Notes under the pieces: generated by a model | Databases searched by the model: none | The model's input: only the letters and a program-made list of their open reading frames with translations | Told to the model about the DNA's origin: nothing | Made by a program: the position numbers and the translations under genes | In this document: positions 1 to 10,015 of the stretch, piece after piece | How the letters are laid out: every line of letters starts with the position of its first letter | Numbering within the stretch: position 1 is the first letter of the stretch | Source: Pleurotus djamor | Lineage: Eukaryota > Basidiomycota > Agaricomycetes > Agaricales > Pleurotaceae | Direction of reading: 5' to 3' | Length of the DNA: 14,595 nt | Assembly (NCBI GenBank): GCA_029747585.1 | Contig: JAPEVF010001061.1 | Coordinates: 1-14,595 of the forward strand

Positions 1-771
1 TCCCTCTACTCCCCTTCAAACTCCAAAGCCCGCAGAACGCGGCGGGAATCCTCACACTCCCACCAATATCACTCCCGACATCTATCTTCGTCCCCCCGCC
101 CGCCAAGCAGAGCTGCACCTCCACCAGAGGAGGCACCGCAGGAAAAGGCTGGGTTAACGGGGTTACGAGTGGTGCCAAAGACATCAGAGGTGGTTTCGAG
201 AGCAAATAAAAGAGGCGGCACGGTGGTTTTGCAATGAACAAGTGCGCCCGCGTCTTGAAGAAGCCGAACGATAGCAGATGAAGAAGGAGCGGGTTTATTG
301 AGGTTCCGTGAACACGCGATCGTCGAATCGCAGCCTTCGACATCGATGGTATCCTTCACGCTTACGGGTACACCCAGCAACGGGCGCTCCCTGAAAGCTT
401 TGGCTTGATCCGTAGCAGTAGGTGGCACTTGTTGGTGATCAAGCAGAGCACCTTGAAAGCGAATATGGGAAAGACAATTCGTCCGTTCATGTGCGATTAA
501 TGATTTCTTCGCGTACGCTGTTAGAATATCACCCAGCGACAGTTGATTCGATGTGGTTTTTTGGACGAGCTGGGGGATGGATAGTTCATGTATTGAGCGA
601 TCTTGCTGAGAGAGGGGGAGGGAGAACGAAGGGGGGAGAGAGGAAATATTTTCCTGCAGTTGGCGATGTTTCCATGCGCTAAAAACCATGAAAAAATCAC
701 GGAAAAAATCAGAAAAAACAAACATAGGATTGAACATACTTTACTTACCAAGCGCGTTGGTGGGTCGACAT
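1..771 (-). CDS. Amidase-signature hydrolase (fatty-acid-amide hydrolase/acetamidase-like), 5' part, frame-broken
   Basis: Amidase-signature enzymes hydrolyse amides with a Ser-cisSer-Lys triad. Seen here: the GVPVSVKDT block with the expected Lys (codon 354-356, about residue 116), a [10 protein letters not shown] block whose first Ser (codon 129-131, about residue 191) is the expected cis-Ser, and, in another frame, a DIGGSVRIP block with the nucleophile Ser (codon 56-58). The frame breaks by one base at a run of six C (92-97) between the last two blocks, so this is either a sequence error or a pseudogene. I place the start at ATG 769-771: a 23-nt exon (749-771) is spliced by a 70-bp intron (748 down to 679; GTAAGT donor, TTTTTAG acceptor) to an exon beginning at 678. 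The in-frame ATG at 735-737 lies inside that intron. Resemblance to fungal amidases starts right after the acceptor. The C-terminal part lies beyond the left edge. Substrate unknown; the family call is firm. Confidence 0.85.
92..97. other. Apparent one-base frameshift at a C6 run inside the amidase gene
   Basis: Upstream of this run the amidase reads in one minus-strand frame through [10 protein letters not shown]. Downstream, [12 protein letters not shown] reads in another. The segment between the two blocks is one base longer than a whole number of codons, and no GT-AG intron fits. A homopolymer length error is the simplest explanation; a real inactivating indel is the alternative. Confidence 0.75.
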
Positions 772-810
772 GCTGCCACCAAGGCAAACAACCACGAAGG
801 CGACGGACGA

Positions 811-865
811 CTTGAAGAAAAAAAGTGTGTGAGGGGGAAGAAGAAAGGAAGAACCGGGGGAGGTT
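811..865 (-). promoter_or_regulatory. Pyrimidine-rich tract upstream of the amidase start
   Basis: On the minus strand this stretch is dominated by C and T. It lies 40-95 bases before the proposed amidase ATG (771). CT-rich tracts at this position are common in fungal promoters and 5' leaders. No TATA box is obvious. The role is inferred from composition and position only. Confidence 0.35.
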
Positions 866-1246
866 GCAGACGAGACCTGGTCCGATTAAGAACCCTTCGA
901 ACGAGCTTGTATGAGTGGCAGCACGCGGCAAGGTAGCAAGAAAAAAAACTGGGATCTGCAACTTGTATTGAGATTTGGATGCTCCGCAAAGGAAGGAAAG
1001 TGAGCGAGAAGCTCGATCGTTCCTCCTCTCCCCCTCTTCCACATACTCATGAGGGAACGAGCATACGTAGGTCGCACTGCGATCGGGTTTAATTGTTCTC
1101 CGAGGCGCCAGGCGTGCAACGCTCAATTCCTGAGGTTTTTGCAGGACCAGAACTAGTCTCTGTCCCACCAGAAGCACCGAATAAGCTCTGTACATCGCAC
1201 CAGAGGAAGAGCCTCAGCCCGAGTCGATTCCGCGTTGGTCCAATCA

Positions 1247-1280
1247 CCGACTCGGGAGTCGGTTGGCTGGACTCCCGAGT
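1247..1280. repeat. Nested palindrome with two competing hairpins
   Basis: Bases 1247-1264 form a near-perfect palindrome: 8-bp arms ACCGACTC and GAGTCGGT around a GG centre. Overlapping it, ACTCGGGAGTC (1250-1260) is an exact inverted match to GACTCCCGAGT (1270-1280) across a 9-base loop. The two structures share bases, so only one can form at a time. The block lies mid-intergenic between divergent genes. It could be a site for a dimeric regulator, a relic of a small inverted-repeat element, or chance. Confidence 0.7.
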
Positions 1281-1957
1281 TAAGCTCTATAGTCGCAGCA
1301 TAAGCTCTCGAGAAACAGAGCCGTGACTAGAATGAGTGCATTCAAAAGGAAGCCAAGTAAGCTTCAGCCTCCGAGTGAGTAGGAAGGACGTAACCACAAT
1401 AGGATAAGCTTAGCGGGTGGCCGTGATCTTCTAAATACTCCAAGGGAGGCTTCGCTCAAATTAAGTGGTGGAAAAGTCAAGTTGGAGTCAAGCCAAAGTT
1501 TTTCAGAGAGAGTCTCTGTCATTCATGTCATGGAATCCAGAATTCCGCAATAATTCCATCAGACGCGTGGCGTCTTTGGGCGCCTTTCACATAGGAGTCA
1601 ACAGGAGCCTGAGACCGCTCAACAGAGTCCCTCTTGCGCTTCTTTCGCGTGAAGATAAACGCCAAAAGTCCAGCCACTTCCATCCACCAGATTCTCTGCC
1701 CTCAATGCTATTCTATACACTGGGGCAGCACAACTTTTGCTTATGATAATTTCCACGAATGACTGACGCACGTTGAGTACTCTTTGTGTCTTAGACTGAC
1801 ACGCGGTCGTGCACGCTTTGCGTAACCTGAAAGTCTGGGTAAAAGGTTTGAACGAATCTAAGCAACGTGTTTCTGACATGCCCTGGCGCCCAAAACTGGG
1901 ACGAGTTTGTCGCTGAACCTCTCATCATTCTCCCGCTACAGAGTTTGAACCTACCCC

Positions 1958-2926
1958 ATGCCTACCCTCGAACCCTCTCGTTGCTCCGACTCAGAGATAC
2001 GTGACCCAAAGCTGTACTTTGACGACGGGAGTGTCGTTCTATCCTCCAGATATGACCCAGACGAAGATGGCACTCAAGTAACCTATTTTCGCGTTCACAA
2101 GACGCTGCTCGCCAACGCGTCGGCCATCTTCCGCGATATGTTCCAATTACCTCAGCCTTCTGAGTCGACAGCAGGAGAGGAAACGTACGACGGAGTACCT
2201 CTGATCGTGCTTCATGACAAGACGACAGACCTAAGAGGCTTTTTACGTGTCTTATACGATCCAATGTACGCATCAGAAATTTCCTTGTCATTTGACTTCT
2301 CATTGATCCACTATTATAGTCCCATCTTCACCGAAGAGTGCGGTGATACTCTGGGGGAGATTGCCGGCTCTCTCAAACTCGCAAGAAAATACGAAGCCTC
2401 ACCGCTCTATGAGCAACTCATAAAGTTGATCCAAAAAGATTGGCCAGCCAAACAAAAGGATTGGATCGCCCGTAATTGCTTCCCCCGAGAGCCTCCTTCA
2501 GCTGAAGCATTGATACGCCTTTCGTGGACTTCCGACGCTCGTCACGACCTCCGCTTTCCCTTGGCTTTGGCCTATTATGACCTCTCGGTCCGTGGCCTTA
2601 AATCATGCAACCAATCCTTGTTGAACATGGAAGATGTCGTGATCACCATGGATGGCTATAAAGAAATGATTAGCTGGCTCATGGGATCTCCAGACAATTT
2701 TGCTCTCGGAACCAAGTTCTCGCACTGCAACCACTGCGAGAGCAACATTCGAACCCCTGCTGACTTTGTCTTGCAGGCAAGTGGTTCACCCACTGGGCCA
2801 TTGGAGTTTATCGAGATGGAGCAGAAATGTTTGTCTTGTCCAAAGGTAAAGAAGGAAATCGCTGATTTTCTGGGACGTGAGCTCTTCGCAAAGCTGCCTT
2901 GTTTCTTCTTAGTCGGACCCGACTGA
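1958..2926 (+). CDS. BTB/POZ-domain protein (322 aa)
   Basis: A single intronless frame from ATG 1958 to TGA 2926. Residues about 15-160 look like a fungal BTB/POZ domain: an acidic start (DPKLYFDDGSVV), then FRVHKTLLANASAIFRDMF, the usual 'held in a fold, first helix' pattern, and later LKLARKYEASPLYEQL, the typical end of the domain. BTB domains mediate dimerisation, and in many proteins recruit cullin-3 ligases; whether this one does is not shown. The fold is interrupted by an insertion rich in Ser, Glu and Asp (about 66-80), usual for mushroom BTB proteins. The C-terminal half has two CxxC pairs (Cys257/260 and Cys291/294), which might bind a metal. Such proteins form large, fast-evolving families in Agaricomycetes, and specific roles are mostly unknown. 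Family call confident, function unassigned. Confidence 0.85.
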   Translation: MPTLEPSRCSDSEIRDPKLYFDDGSVVLSSRYDPDEDGTQVTYFRVHKTLLANASAIFRDMFQLPQPSESTAGEETYDGVPLIVLHDKTTDLRGFLRVLYDPMYASEISLSFDFSLIHYYSPIFTEECGDTLGEIAGSLKLARKYEASPLYEQLIKLIQKDWPAKQKDWIARNCFPREPPSAEALIRLSWTSDARHDLRFPLALAYYDLSVRGLKSCNQSLLNMEDVVITMDGYKEMISWLMGSPDNFALGTKFSHCNHCESNIRTPADFVLQASGSPTGPLEFIEMEQKCLSCPKVKKEIADFLGRELFAKLPCFFLVGPD

Positions 2927-2948
2927 TTGAACCATCCTTGTTTCGTTT

Positions 2949-2963
2949 ACTATGATTCATAGT
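2949..2963. repeat. 15-bp palindrome downstream of the BTB gene
   Basis: ACTATGA and TCATAGT form perfect 7-bp arms around a single T, 23 bases after the BTB stop codon. A little further on, a 10-base direct repeat GTAGCAATGA occurs at 3024-3033 and 3036-3045. Both are short, and could be 3'-UTR or promoter elements or chance. Confidence 0.5.
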
Positions 2964-3180
2964 ATGATGATTGATGGATGACTTGAGTATAACCTACGTA
3001 CTTGCTAGATTACACCACTTGTAGTAGCAATGATCGTAGCAATGACCCACCCAAGAATATCCTGCGCCAGGAACAGTCCTAGTGAACGCACCTGCCCGGA
3101 GAGGGGATCCCTAGTTGTCTAAGGGGCATCCATTGGTTTGGCGCCGTCTCAGTCTTCCGCTCGGAGTCACCAAAACCACC

Positions 3181-6100
3181 ATGGTCCTCCATGCCCTTCA
3201 TCATGACATCCTCCCCCCGAGCGGAATTGAGCACGTAACGTCTCTCAAACTGATACCACACTCACCCCTTCAACCCGGAGTCAAGATCGTATGTAACCTC
3301 GTCGTCGCACGGTCGAATTTGCTTCACATCTTCGATGTACGGGAAGAGCCTTTACCGCCTCCAACCTCTACACTGGCAGATGAAGAACGCGAGAAAAAGG
3401 GAAAGATGAGGAAGGGGACTGAGGCTGTGGAAGGAGAGGTCGAGATGGAGGAAAGAGGGGATGGTTTCATCAATGTAGCTCAGGTAACTTTTTGTTTACT
3501 CGCTGGATGTCATTTTCTGCTGTGAATCACACTGTCTGAAACTGTTCAAGGAAAAAGTTTGTGCTGATGTGATTTTAGTCTACTGGGCGTAAGGATGTCG
3601 CCTCGCCAACTATTACGCGTATATACCATGTCCGGGAACATAGGTTGCATGGCGTCGTCACTGGGCTAGCAGGCGTGAAAACGCTGGCATCGGCTGAAGA
3701 CCATCTTGAACGTCTCGTGGTGTCTTTTAAAGACGCGAAAATCGCGCTGTTAGAATGGTCGGACGCCGTCAACGACTTGCAGACGGTTTCAATACATACA
3801 TACGAAAGGGCACCTCAAATGGTAAGTACTAACTCATTCACATATGTCGCCATGCCTTCTTGATACCCAATGACTGCAGATGTCCTTCGACCCCGCCTTC
3901 TTCAGAGCCAAACTCAGAAGTGACCCCGAATCACGTTGTGTAGCCTTAGCTTTACCTAAGGACGCGTTGGCTATCCTTCCTTTCCACCAGTCCCAAGTGG
4001 ATGTTGATATGTTGGATCCCGAAGAAGCTGCCAAGTACGTGACCCATCACTTGTTGGCGATGCGTCAGTATTGATGGTCGACCAGAGATATCCCTTATTC
4101 GCCCAGCTTCGTCCTCGACCTAGCTGAGCAGGTCGACGAGAGCATTCGCAACGTCATTGACTTCACTTTCTTACCTGGCTTCAATAACCCTACTGTCGCG
4201 GTTCTCTTCCAGACTCAACAGACATGGACAGGGTAAGTGCTCCCCTCTCTTCGTACATCTCAGCATGCACATTCATCTCTATAACCACCAGGCGCATGAC
4301 GGAGTACAAGGACACAGTCAAATTGATCATCTTCACCGTTGACCTCGCACACCAACAGTATCCTATCATCACATCCGTGTCCGGACTCCCGTATGATTCC
4401 TTCTCCCTCTTACCTTGCTTAGCCCCACTCGTAGGTGTCACCCTCCTCACCGCAAACTCCATCATCTACATTGATACCTCTCGACGCGTATCACTCCCAG
4501 TGAACGGCTGGGCTCCCCGGGTTTCCGACATGCCTTACCCCAGTTTATCCTCGCAAGATCAAAAGGACAAAGAGCCATTAACTTTGGAAGGTGCTCAAGC
4601 CATCTTTGCCGATGAGAAGACCCTTTTCGTCATCCTCACCAACGGGACACTCTACCCCGTCGAAATCGTCGCTGACGGTAAAATTGTGTCAAAGCTAGTC
4701 CTAGGGAAACCGCTTGCGAGAACCACGATTCCGGAGGTAGTGAGGAGGTTGGATGAAAAGCATTTGCTTGTGGGAAGCGTTGCGGGGGATTCGGTACTTC
4801 TGAGAGTTGCTTGGGTTGAAGAAGAAATTGAGGATAGTCAGGACGGAGGGGATAAGGACAAGGGGTTGAGCGTTGTTGCTGATACGGGCGATTCCATGGA
4901 CTTTGATGAAGACGATGGTAAGTTCTCATCCATTCCATCTATCGTTATCTCTGAGCCGTGGACTAACTTGCTTTCCTTCCATGTAGATCTGTACGGGGTA
5001 CCGACCAAGACACTTCCTACTACTAATGGTTCCTCTGGGGTCTCCGGTCGAGCAAAACAAATGAGGACGGTTGTCCATCTCTCTTTATGCGACTCAATCC
5101 CTGCCACTGGACCCATCTCGGACATGACTTTTGCTCTGGCTAAAAATGGGGTGCGTCTTCCACAGTCAGTCGTTTTTCTTGCAGTATTGACTTTCCTTTC
5201 TGTAGGAACGATACGTCCCCGAACTCGTCGCCGCCACAGGCTCTGGGACTCTGGGCGGCTTCAGCCTGTTTCAGGTAAGTTGTGCCATCCCCATGCACCT
5301 TTGGTCCTATGCCTGATCCCCTCATACTCTCCCAGCGAGATCTGCCTTCGTATACCAAAAGGAAACTTCACGCTATAGGTGGGGCTCGGGGGGTATGGTC
5401 TTTACCTATACGTCAGTCAGTAAAAGCCAGTGGGATATCGTATGAGCGTCCTATGCAAGCCGATCACGACACATTGATCATAAGTACGGACGCCAATCCG
5501 TCCCCTGGCGTTTCCAGAGTGAGTCACTGTTCATCCTCTAGCTTCTAGTTTCTGATATTGAGTTTCGTCAATTCGGTAGATTGCTGGTAAGTCAGCTCGA
5601 AATGATGTCGCTGTCACCACGCGAATTGCTGGGACGACCATCGGCGCTGCGCCTTTCTTTCAGCGCACCACAATTCTGCAGGTTATGTCTAACGCTATCC
5701 GTGTGCTAGAGCCTGGTACGCACCGAATTTCACATACCCTACTCGCCATCTGACGCCATTCTTTACTCTGTATTTGTAGACGGTGGTGAACGACAAAGTA
5801 TTAAGGACCTAGACGCAAGTAACATACCGAGGCCGAAGACGCGAGCGTGTAGCATCTGTGACCCATTCGTGTTGATCTTCAGGGAAGATGATTCCATTGG
5901 ATTGTATGTCGGTGAGACAGAGAGGGGGAAGATACGCAGGAAGGATATGTCTGCTATGGGCGACAAGGTTAATCTATATTACCACACTGAACCTATCACC
6001 CTTGTCTAAACCGTTCCCCCCTTTGCTATTTTAGACGTCCAGGTATCTGACAGGCTGCTTCTACACGGATACAAGCGGGTTGTTTGCCAAGCAGTTCCAT

Positions 6101-8843
6101 CCTGCAACGACGACTTCCAGTAGCACAGCTGAATCCAAACCTGCTACTACTACGCTGCATGGTGCCGTCAACGCTGGGGCCCAAACTCAGTGGTTGATCC
6201 TAGTTAGACCGCAAGGTATCATGGAGGTACAGGCTTGCCCCCTCTATCTTCTTGTTCGCAGTATCTGATGCTTTCCTACGTTTTAGATCTGGGCTTTGCC
6301 AAAGCTTACGTTGGTCTTCTCAACATCAGCCATACCCTCGCTCCAATCAGTGTTGTCTGATTCGTATGACCCGCCTGCGTTATCGCTTCCTCAAGACCCT
6401 CCACGGAAGCCACAAGACATGGATGTTGAACAAATCCTCATAGCCCCTGTTGGCGAAACTTCTCCCCGTCCTTACCTTTTCGTAAGCAAATCCTTTCGCC
6501 CATGAATCTTCCCTTTCTGCTATATTCCGTCTACTTCAGCTATCCCTTTTGGGCTGACGATGCTCGCGTTACAGGTCTTCATACGCTCGGGTCAGTTGGC
6601 AGTCTACGAGATCACAGCCTGCCCCAATCCGACCGTAATACCCGCACCTAGAACCGCGCACCTGGACATACACTTCGTGCAAGTTCTTTCACGGGCATTT
6701 GATATCCAGAGAAATGAAGAGACGGAAAAGAGCGTCATTGCGGAGCAGAAAAGAATATCTCGACAGTTCATACCATTTGTCACATCCCCTCCGTCATCTT
6801 CCTCTCCGTCGTCCTCACCATCGTCCTCGGCTTCGCCAGGGACAAAACTCTTCGGCGTATTTTTTACAGGTGATCGACCGAGCTGGTTGATGGCGACCGA
6901 CAAGAGCGAAGTCCGGATCTATCCCTCTGGACATGCTGTTGTGCATTCCTTCACAACGTGTTCTCTGTGGGAGTCTAAAGCTGAATTTTTGCTGTATACC
7001 GATGAGGTTCGTTCGCTCCCTTTGGGTTCTCCCGATCAACTGTCTCATTTCGACCTCTCACAGGGCCCCACTCTCATGGAATGGATACCCGATTTCCAGT
7101 ATGGCGGACCTCTGCCTATGAGGTCGCTTCCTCGAGGAAGGCCATACTCCAATGTCTTGTTCGATGCGTCTACAAACCTTGTTGTTGCTGCGTCTACACT
7201 TGATGCTAAATTCGCATCTTTCGACGAAGATGGAAATTGTATATGGGAACCCGAAGGTCGGTGTTTCAAGTATCCCTTCGTTCTTCCTTCTGCAATGTTC
7301 TGATCGGGAAGTAATAGCTCCGAATATCACAATGCCTACTTGTGAATGCTCGACGCTTGAGCTTATTTCGCCTGACTTCTGGGTGACTCTCGATGGGTGT
7401 GTAATACTTGTACCTATCCCCCGTTCAACCACTCACCTCTTCGGGTCTATGTAGGTATGAATTCGCTACCAACGAATTCATCAATGATATCTGCTGCGTC
7501 AGCCTTGAAACGTCTAGTACTGAGAGTGGCATCAAGGACTTCATTGCTGTTGGTACAAGCATTGTTCGGGGTGAAGACCTTGCTGTCAAAGGAGCTGTAC
7601 GTATTTCTCTTCCCCCAGGTGATGGCCTGCCCTAACCTCCCTTCTTCGTTGTCCCAATAGACATATATCTTTGAGATCGTCGAGGTTGTGCCTGATGCGA
7701 ATCTTGCACCGTCACGATGGTACAAGTTTAGATTGATGTGCAGGGATGATGCCAAGGGACCTGTTACCGCTCTCGCTGCGTTTGACGGCTATCTGGTTTC
7801 CTCGATGGGGCAAAAGGTCTGTTGTCCTTGTGCCTTTGTCAATCGCCTCCTGCTGATGGGAATTTGGACGTAGATCTTTGTTCGTGCGTTTGATCTTGAT
7901 GAACGGTTGGTTGGGGTCGCGTTTTTGGATGTTGGGTTGTATGTTACGTCTTTGAAGACGCTGAAGAATATGTTGCTTGTGGGGGACGCAGTGAAGAGTG
8001 TCATGCTGGTGGCCTTCCAGGTGCGATGCTCCTTGTGGAACTGATCCTTTATTCATTTTGGTGCATCTTAGGAGGATCCGTACAAATTGGTTATCCTGGG
8101 GAAGGATATTCAACCTCTCTGTGCGGCGATGGTTGATTTCTTCTTCGTGGATGAAGATATGATGATCGTTACTTGTGATGAAGAGGGTGTAATGCGCGCC
8201 TATGACTTCGACCCGAATGGTACTTCTCTGTTTTCCTTTTGCAGCCGTCAGATGCTAATTACTCCATGGTTGTTGCTTGATAGATCCTGAGTCAAAGGAT
8301 GGAAAAAACTTGATTCTTCGCGCTGAATTCCATGCCCAGGTGGAATATCGAACGTCCATACTCACTGCGAAGCGGTCAAAAGAAGACCCGGTTATACCTC
8401 AGGCTCGGTTACTCTGTGGTCCATCTTCTCCTTCCCTCGTCTATGTTATGTAGCTGATGACGGCTGTACTTAGGTCACACTGATGGTTCCATAACGGCTT
8501 TGACACCATTGTCAGAGAATGCGTATAAGAGACTCCAATTACTTCAAGGACAATTAACAAGGAATATTCAACATATGGCGGGCTTGAACCCGCGTGCCCT
8601 CAGGTCAGATTTTTGTGTATCAACCTGTATCGCAAACTGAAAAATCAATGCTTGTATCATGCTAGGATCGTACGGAACGAATATGTTTCCCGACCGTTGG
8701 CAAAAGGGATTCTTGATGGGAATTTGTTAAGAGAATTCGAAGCCTTGTCGATTGCGAGGCAGGAAGAGTGTACGAAAGAGATTGGGCTAGAAAGAGGCGG
8801 GGTTCTGAGAGATTGGATTGAAGTTGGGGGCAACCAGTGGTAG
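3181..8843 (+). CDS. CFT1: Cleavage and polyadenylation factor subunit CPSF160/Cft1 (1448 aa, 22 exons)
   Basis: Cft1/CPSF160 is the large beta-propeller scaffold of the nuclear complex that cleaves and polyadenylates pre-mRNA. Co-linear family blocks run the whole length, for example VVSFKDAKIALLEW (about residues 149-162), IDFTFLPGFNNPT, GPVTALAAFDGYLVSSMGQK (1184-1203, in the CPSF_A region) and AGLNPRALR near the C-terminus. The start at 3181 has a strong ACCACCATGG context. Exons: 3181-3483, 3579-3821, 3880-4034, 4086-4232, 4292-4917, 4987-5150, 5206-5274, 5336-5518, 5580-5715, 5780-5967, 6035-6226, 6287-6481, 6575-7006, 7064-7256, 7312-7396, 7455-7596, 7661-7816, 7874-8020, 8072-8219, 8284-8418, 8474-8603, 8666-8843. 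Introns are 51-95 bp, all GT-AG, and phases close to 4347 nt. Length is close to human CPSF160. Insertions: an acidic stretch late in exon 5 and a Ser/Pro-rich run in exon 13 (about 6784-6840). The paralogous DDB1 and Rse1 families fit less well. Confidence 0.95.
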
Positions 8844-9464
8844 TGAGTAGACTGAGTGGTATGATTTAGAGTCGGACTCTATGAGGACGCGTCTTGTTGT
8901 AACTATCTCATCATCGTTTTTCTTCGCTTCTTTGACTTTCTATTCAGTTTCTAATTGCTTTAGGTTGTGGCATGCGAGAAATATTCGCCGATTATTGGGA
9001 AAACTTGAGTCTCGCTATAAATAGATGCGAGCCTTCGACTCTCACTTTCTGTAGGCCAGGAAGTGGGCGCTAACGTAACCCTTCTCATCTTCTCTCCTTG
9101 TTACTTCATGTCCGTTATAATCTTGGGTTACATGCCAGTATTTCTCGATAGATGTTCCCCGCACTGAAATGAGATCAATCAGTTATGCCTCAGACTGGAG
9201 ACCACCCCTTGGGAAGCTTGCCGGAGGCTCTGCCCAACTCGTCGTAATGTTGTGACGATTCCGAAGCTCTTGGTCCAGAGTCAACCCTCCAAACCTTCCC
9301 ATGTCAGTCACTCTTGAGCTCCCGTCTCTCCTGATTCTGTGATATGATCAGCGGAATACCCTGTGTTCATGATCCAGGTTTCCGTCGGTTGCTGATCTAT
9401 TGCCTGTTATACAACGTGAGTGTCCACCATCTGTATGATCTCGCCTTGTGAACATATCTAACTG
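8844..9464. other. Gene-poor stretch after CFT1 with a TATA-box promoter-like element
   Basis: No ORF of useful length occurs here in any frame. A canonical TATA sequence lies at 9016-9023. Around 9330-9380 short matches to the intact kinase-like gene downstream are visible (ATTCTGT, then GCGGAATA, then CCTG), in the right order before the fragment at 9465. This part may therefore be a decayed upstream portion of the same duplicate. No CFT1 polyadenylation signal of the AATAAA type is visible just after 8843. Confidence 0.5.
9016..9023 (+). promoter_or_regulatory. Canonical TATA box (TATAAATA)
   Basis: A perfect TATAAATA, followed about 25-35 bases later by a pyrimidine-rich ACTCTCACTTTCT stretch that could serve as an initiator. 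It lies on the plus strand about 440 bases before the kinase-like fragment and 1 kb before the intact kinase-like gene. It may be the surviving promoter of the decayed copy. Function is inferred from sequence only. Confidence 0.45.
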
Positions 9465-9866
9465 ATGGGTCACTTCCCACCATGCGATCGTTCCATGGTC
9501 CACCCAAGCTACCGCCTCATCGACCTCGGCCGCGTGGAGACTTGGCCAATGCGAGAAGCTAAAGAAAAGGCGAAATATAAAGAAAAAGAAGGGAAGGAGC
9601 TAGAGTACGTCGAGCTCCCCCTTGATGCAGAGGGATACTTGGATTGGTATATGCCTCAAGAGGGTCTGAAGAAAGTGTGGTATTCGATCAAGAGCGACTG
9701 GTCTCAAGATCAATTCGCCGAGTTGACCGAGGCAAAGAAATTATTATTGATCAGCAACACCCCAGAGGCATATTTTCACGGCATGTACATCGCAGTCAGA
9801 GGAAAATCAGCTTTCTCGCACGTACCAGAGAGGGAGGAAAAGGGTAAAAACAAGGAGACTAACTAG
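9465..9866 (+). pseudogene. C-terminal fragment of a kinase-like protein, paralog of the 10016 gene
   Basis: The open frame carries HPSYRLIDLGRVETW, matching TPSYRIIDLGRSETW of the intact gene downstream. DLG stands where active kinases have DFG. The similarity also holds at base level (TACCGCCTCATCGACCTCGGCCGC against TATCGCATTATCGACCTCGGACGC). After it comes a Lys/Glu-rich tail ending at TAG 9866. The N-lobe, the ATP-binding Lys and the catalytic loop are absent: a stop (TAA 9459-9461) closes the frame just before 9462, and no upstream exon with GT-AG borders was found. The first in-frame ATG is at 9465, but there is no sign it is the real start. Best read as the remnant of a tandem duplicate. 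A functional short protein, or a gene whose introns I could not resolve, is possible. Confidence 0.55.
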
Positions 9867-10015
9867 TGCTTGATAGTCGTTTACAAACAAGTCCTTCATG
9901 TGTGTAAAACTCAGGGGCATCCCTGAATCTAACCTTCTTCAACGTCACGAGTCATCTCGAGTGGCCATTGTTCTTTCAACCCAAACCACCACCTAGTACC
10001 ACCCAGTGGCTCACC

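Larger units (their letters stand above)
772..1957. other. Intergenic region between divergent amidase and BTB genes
   Basis: I see no convincing gene here. Next to the amidase start (811-865) the plus strand is purine-rich, so the amidase-sense strand is pyrimidine-rich, as is usual for fungal promoters and 5' leaders. A nested palindrome lies at 1247-1280. The rest has only short ORFs without family resemblance. One minus-strand stretch (about 1528-1706) could encode a hydrophobic segment followed by a basic RKKRKR tail, but no partner exon or start was found. Confidence 0.6.

Noticed and set aside
521..1195. 224-codon minus-strand frame overlapping the amidase start
   Set aside because: Runs in another frame across the amidase exon 1, intron and exon 2. 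No family features, and biased composition from the CT-rich upstream region explains its length.
1528..1706. Minus-strand stretch with a hydrophobic segment followed by RKKRKR, like the tail of a single-pass membrane protein
   Set aside because: A CAG acceptor-like site precedes it, but no upstream exon, signal peptide or start could be found. Too short to support a gene or pseudogene.
3115..3180. In-frame extension upstream of the CFT1 start
   Set aside because: Begins at a TTG, not ATG. The ATG at 3181 has an excellent context and the family N-terminus starts there.
4190..4465. Antisense ORF inside CFT1, and similar shadows along the gene
   Set aside because: They overlap conserved CFT1 exons in other frames and lack any family pattern.
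3181..8843. Alternative identity as DDB1, Rse1/SF3b130 or Mms1
   Set aside because: These share the propeller architecture, but the specific blocks (FKDAKIALLEW, LPGFNNPT, GLNPRALR) and the length match CPSF160/Cft1 better.
9968..10015. N-terminal extension of the kinase-like protein
   Set aside because: The frame is open, but it starts with TTG. The first ATG in frame (10016) has a good context.
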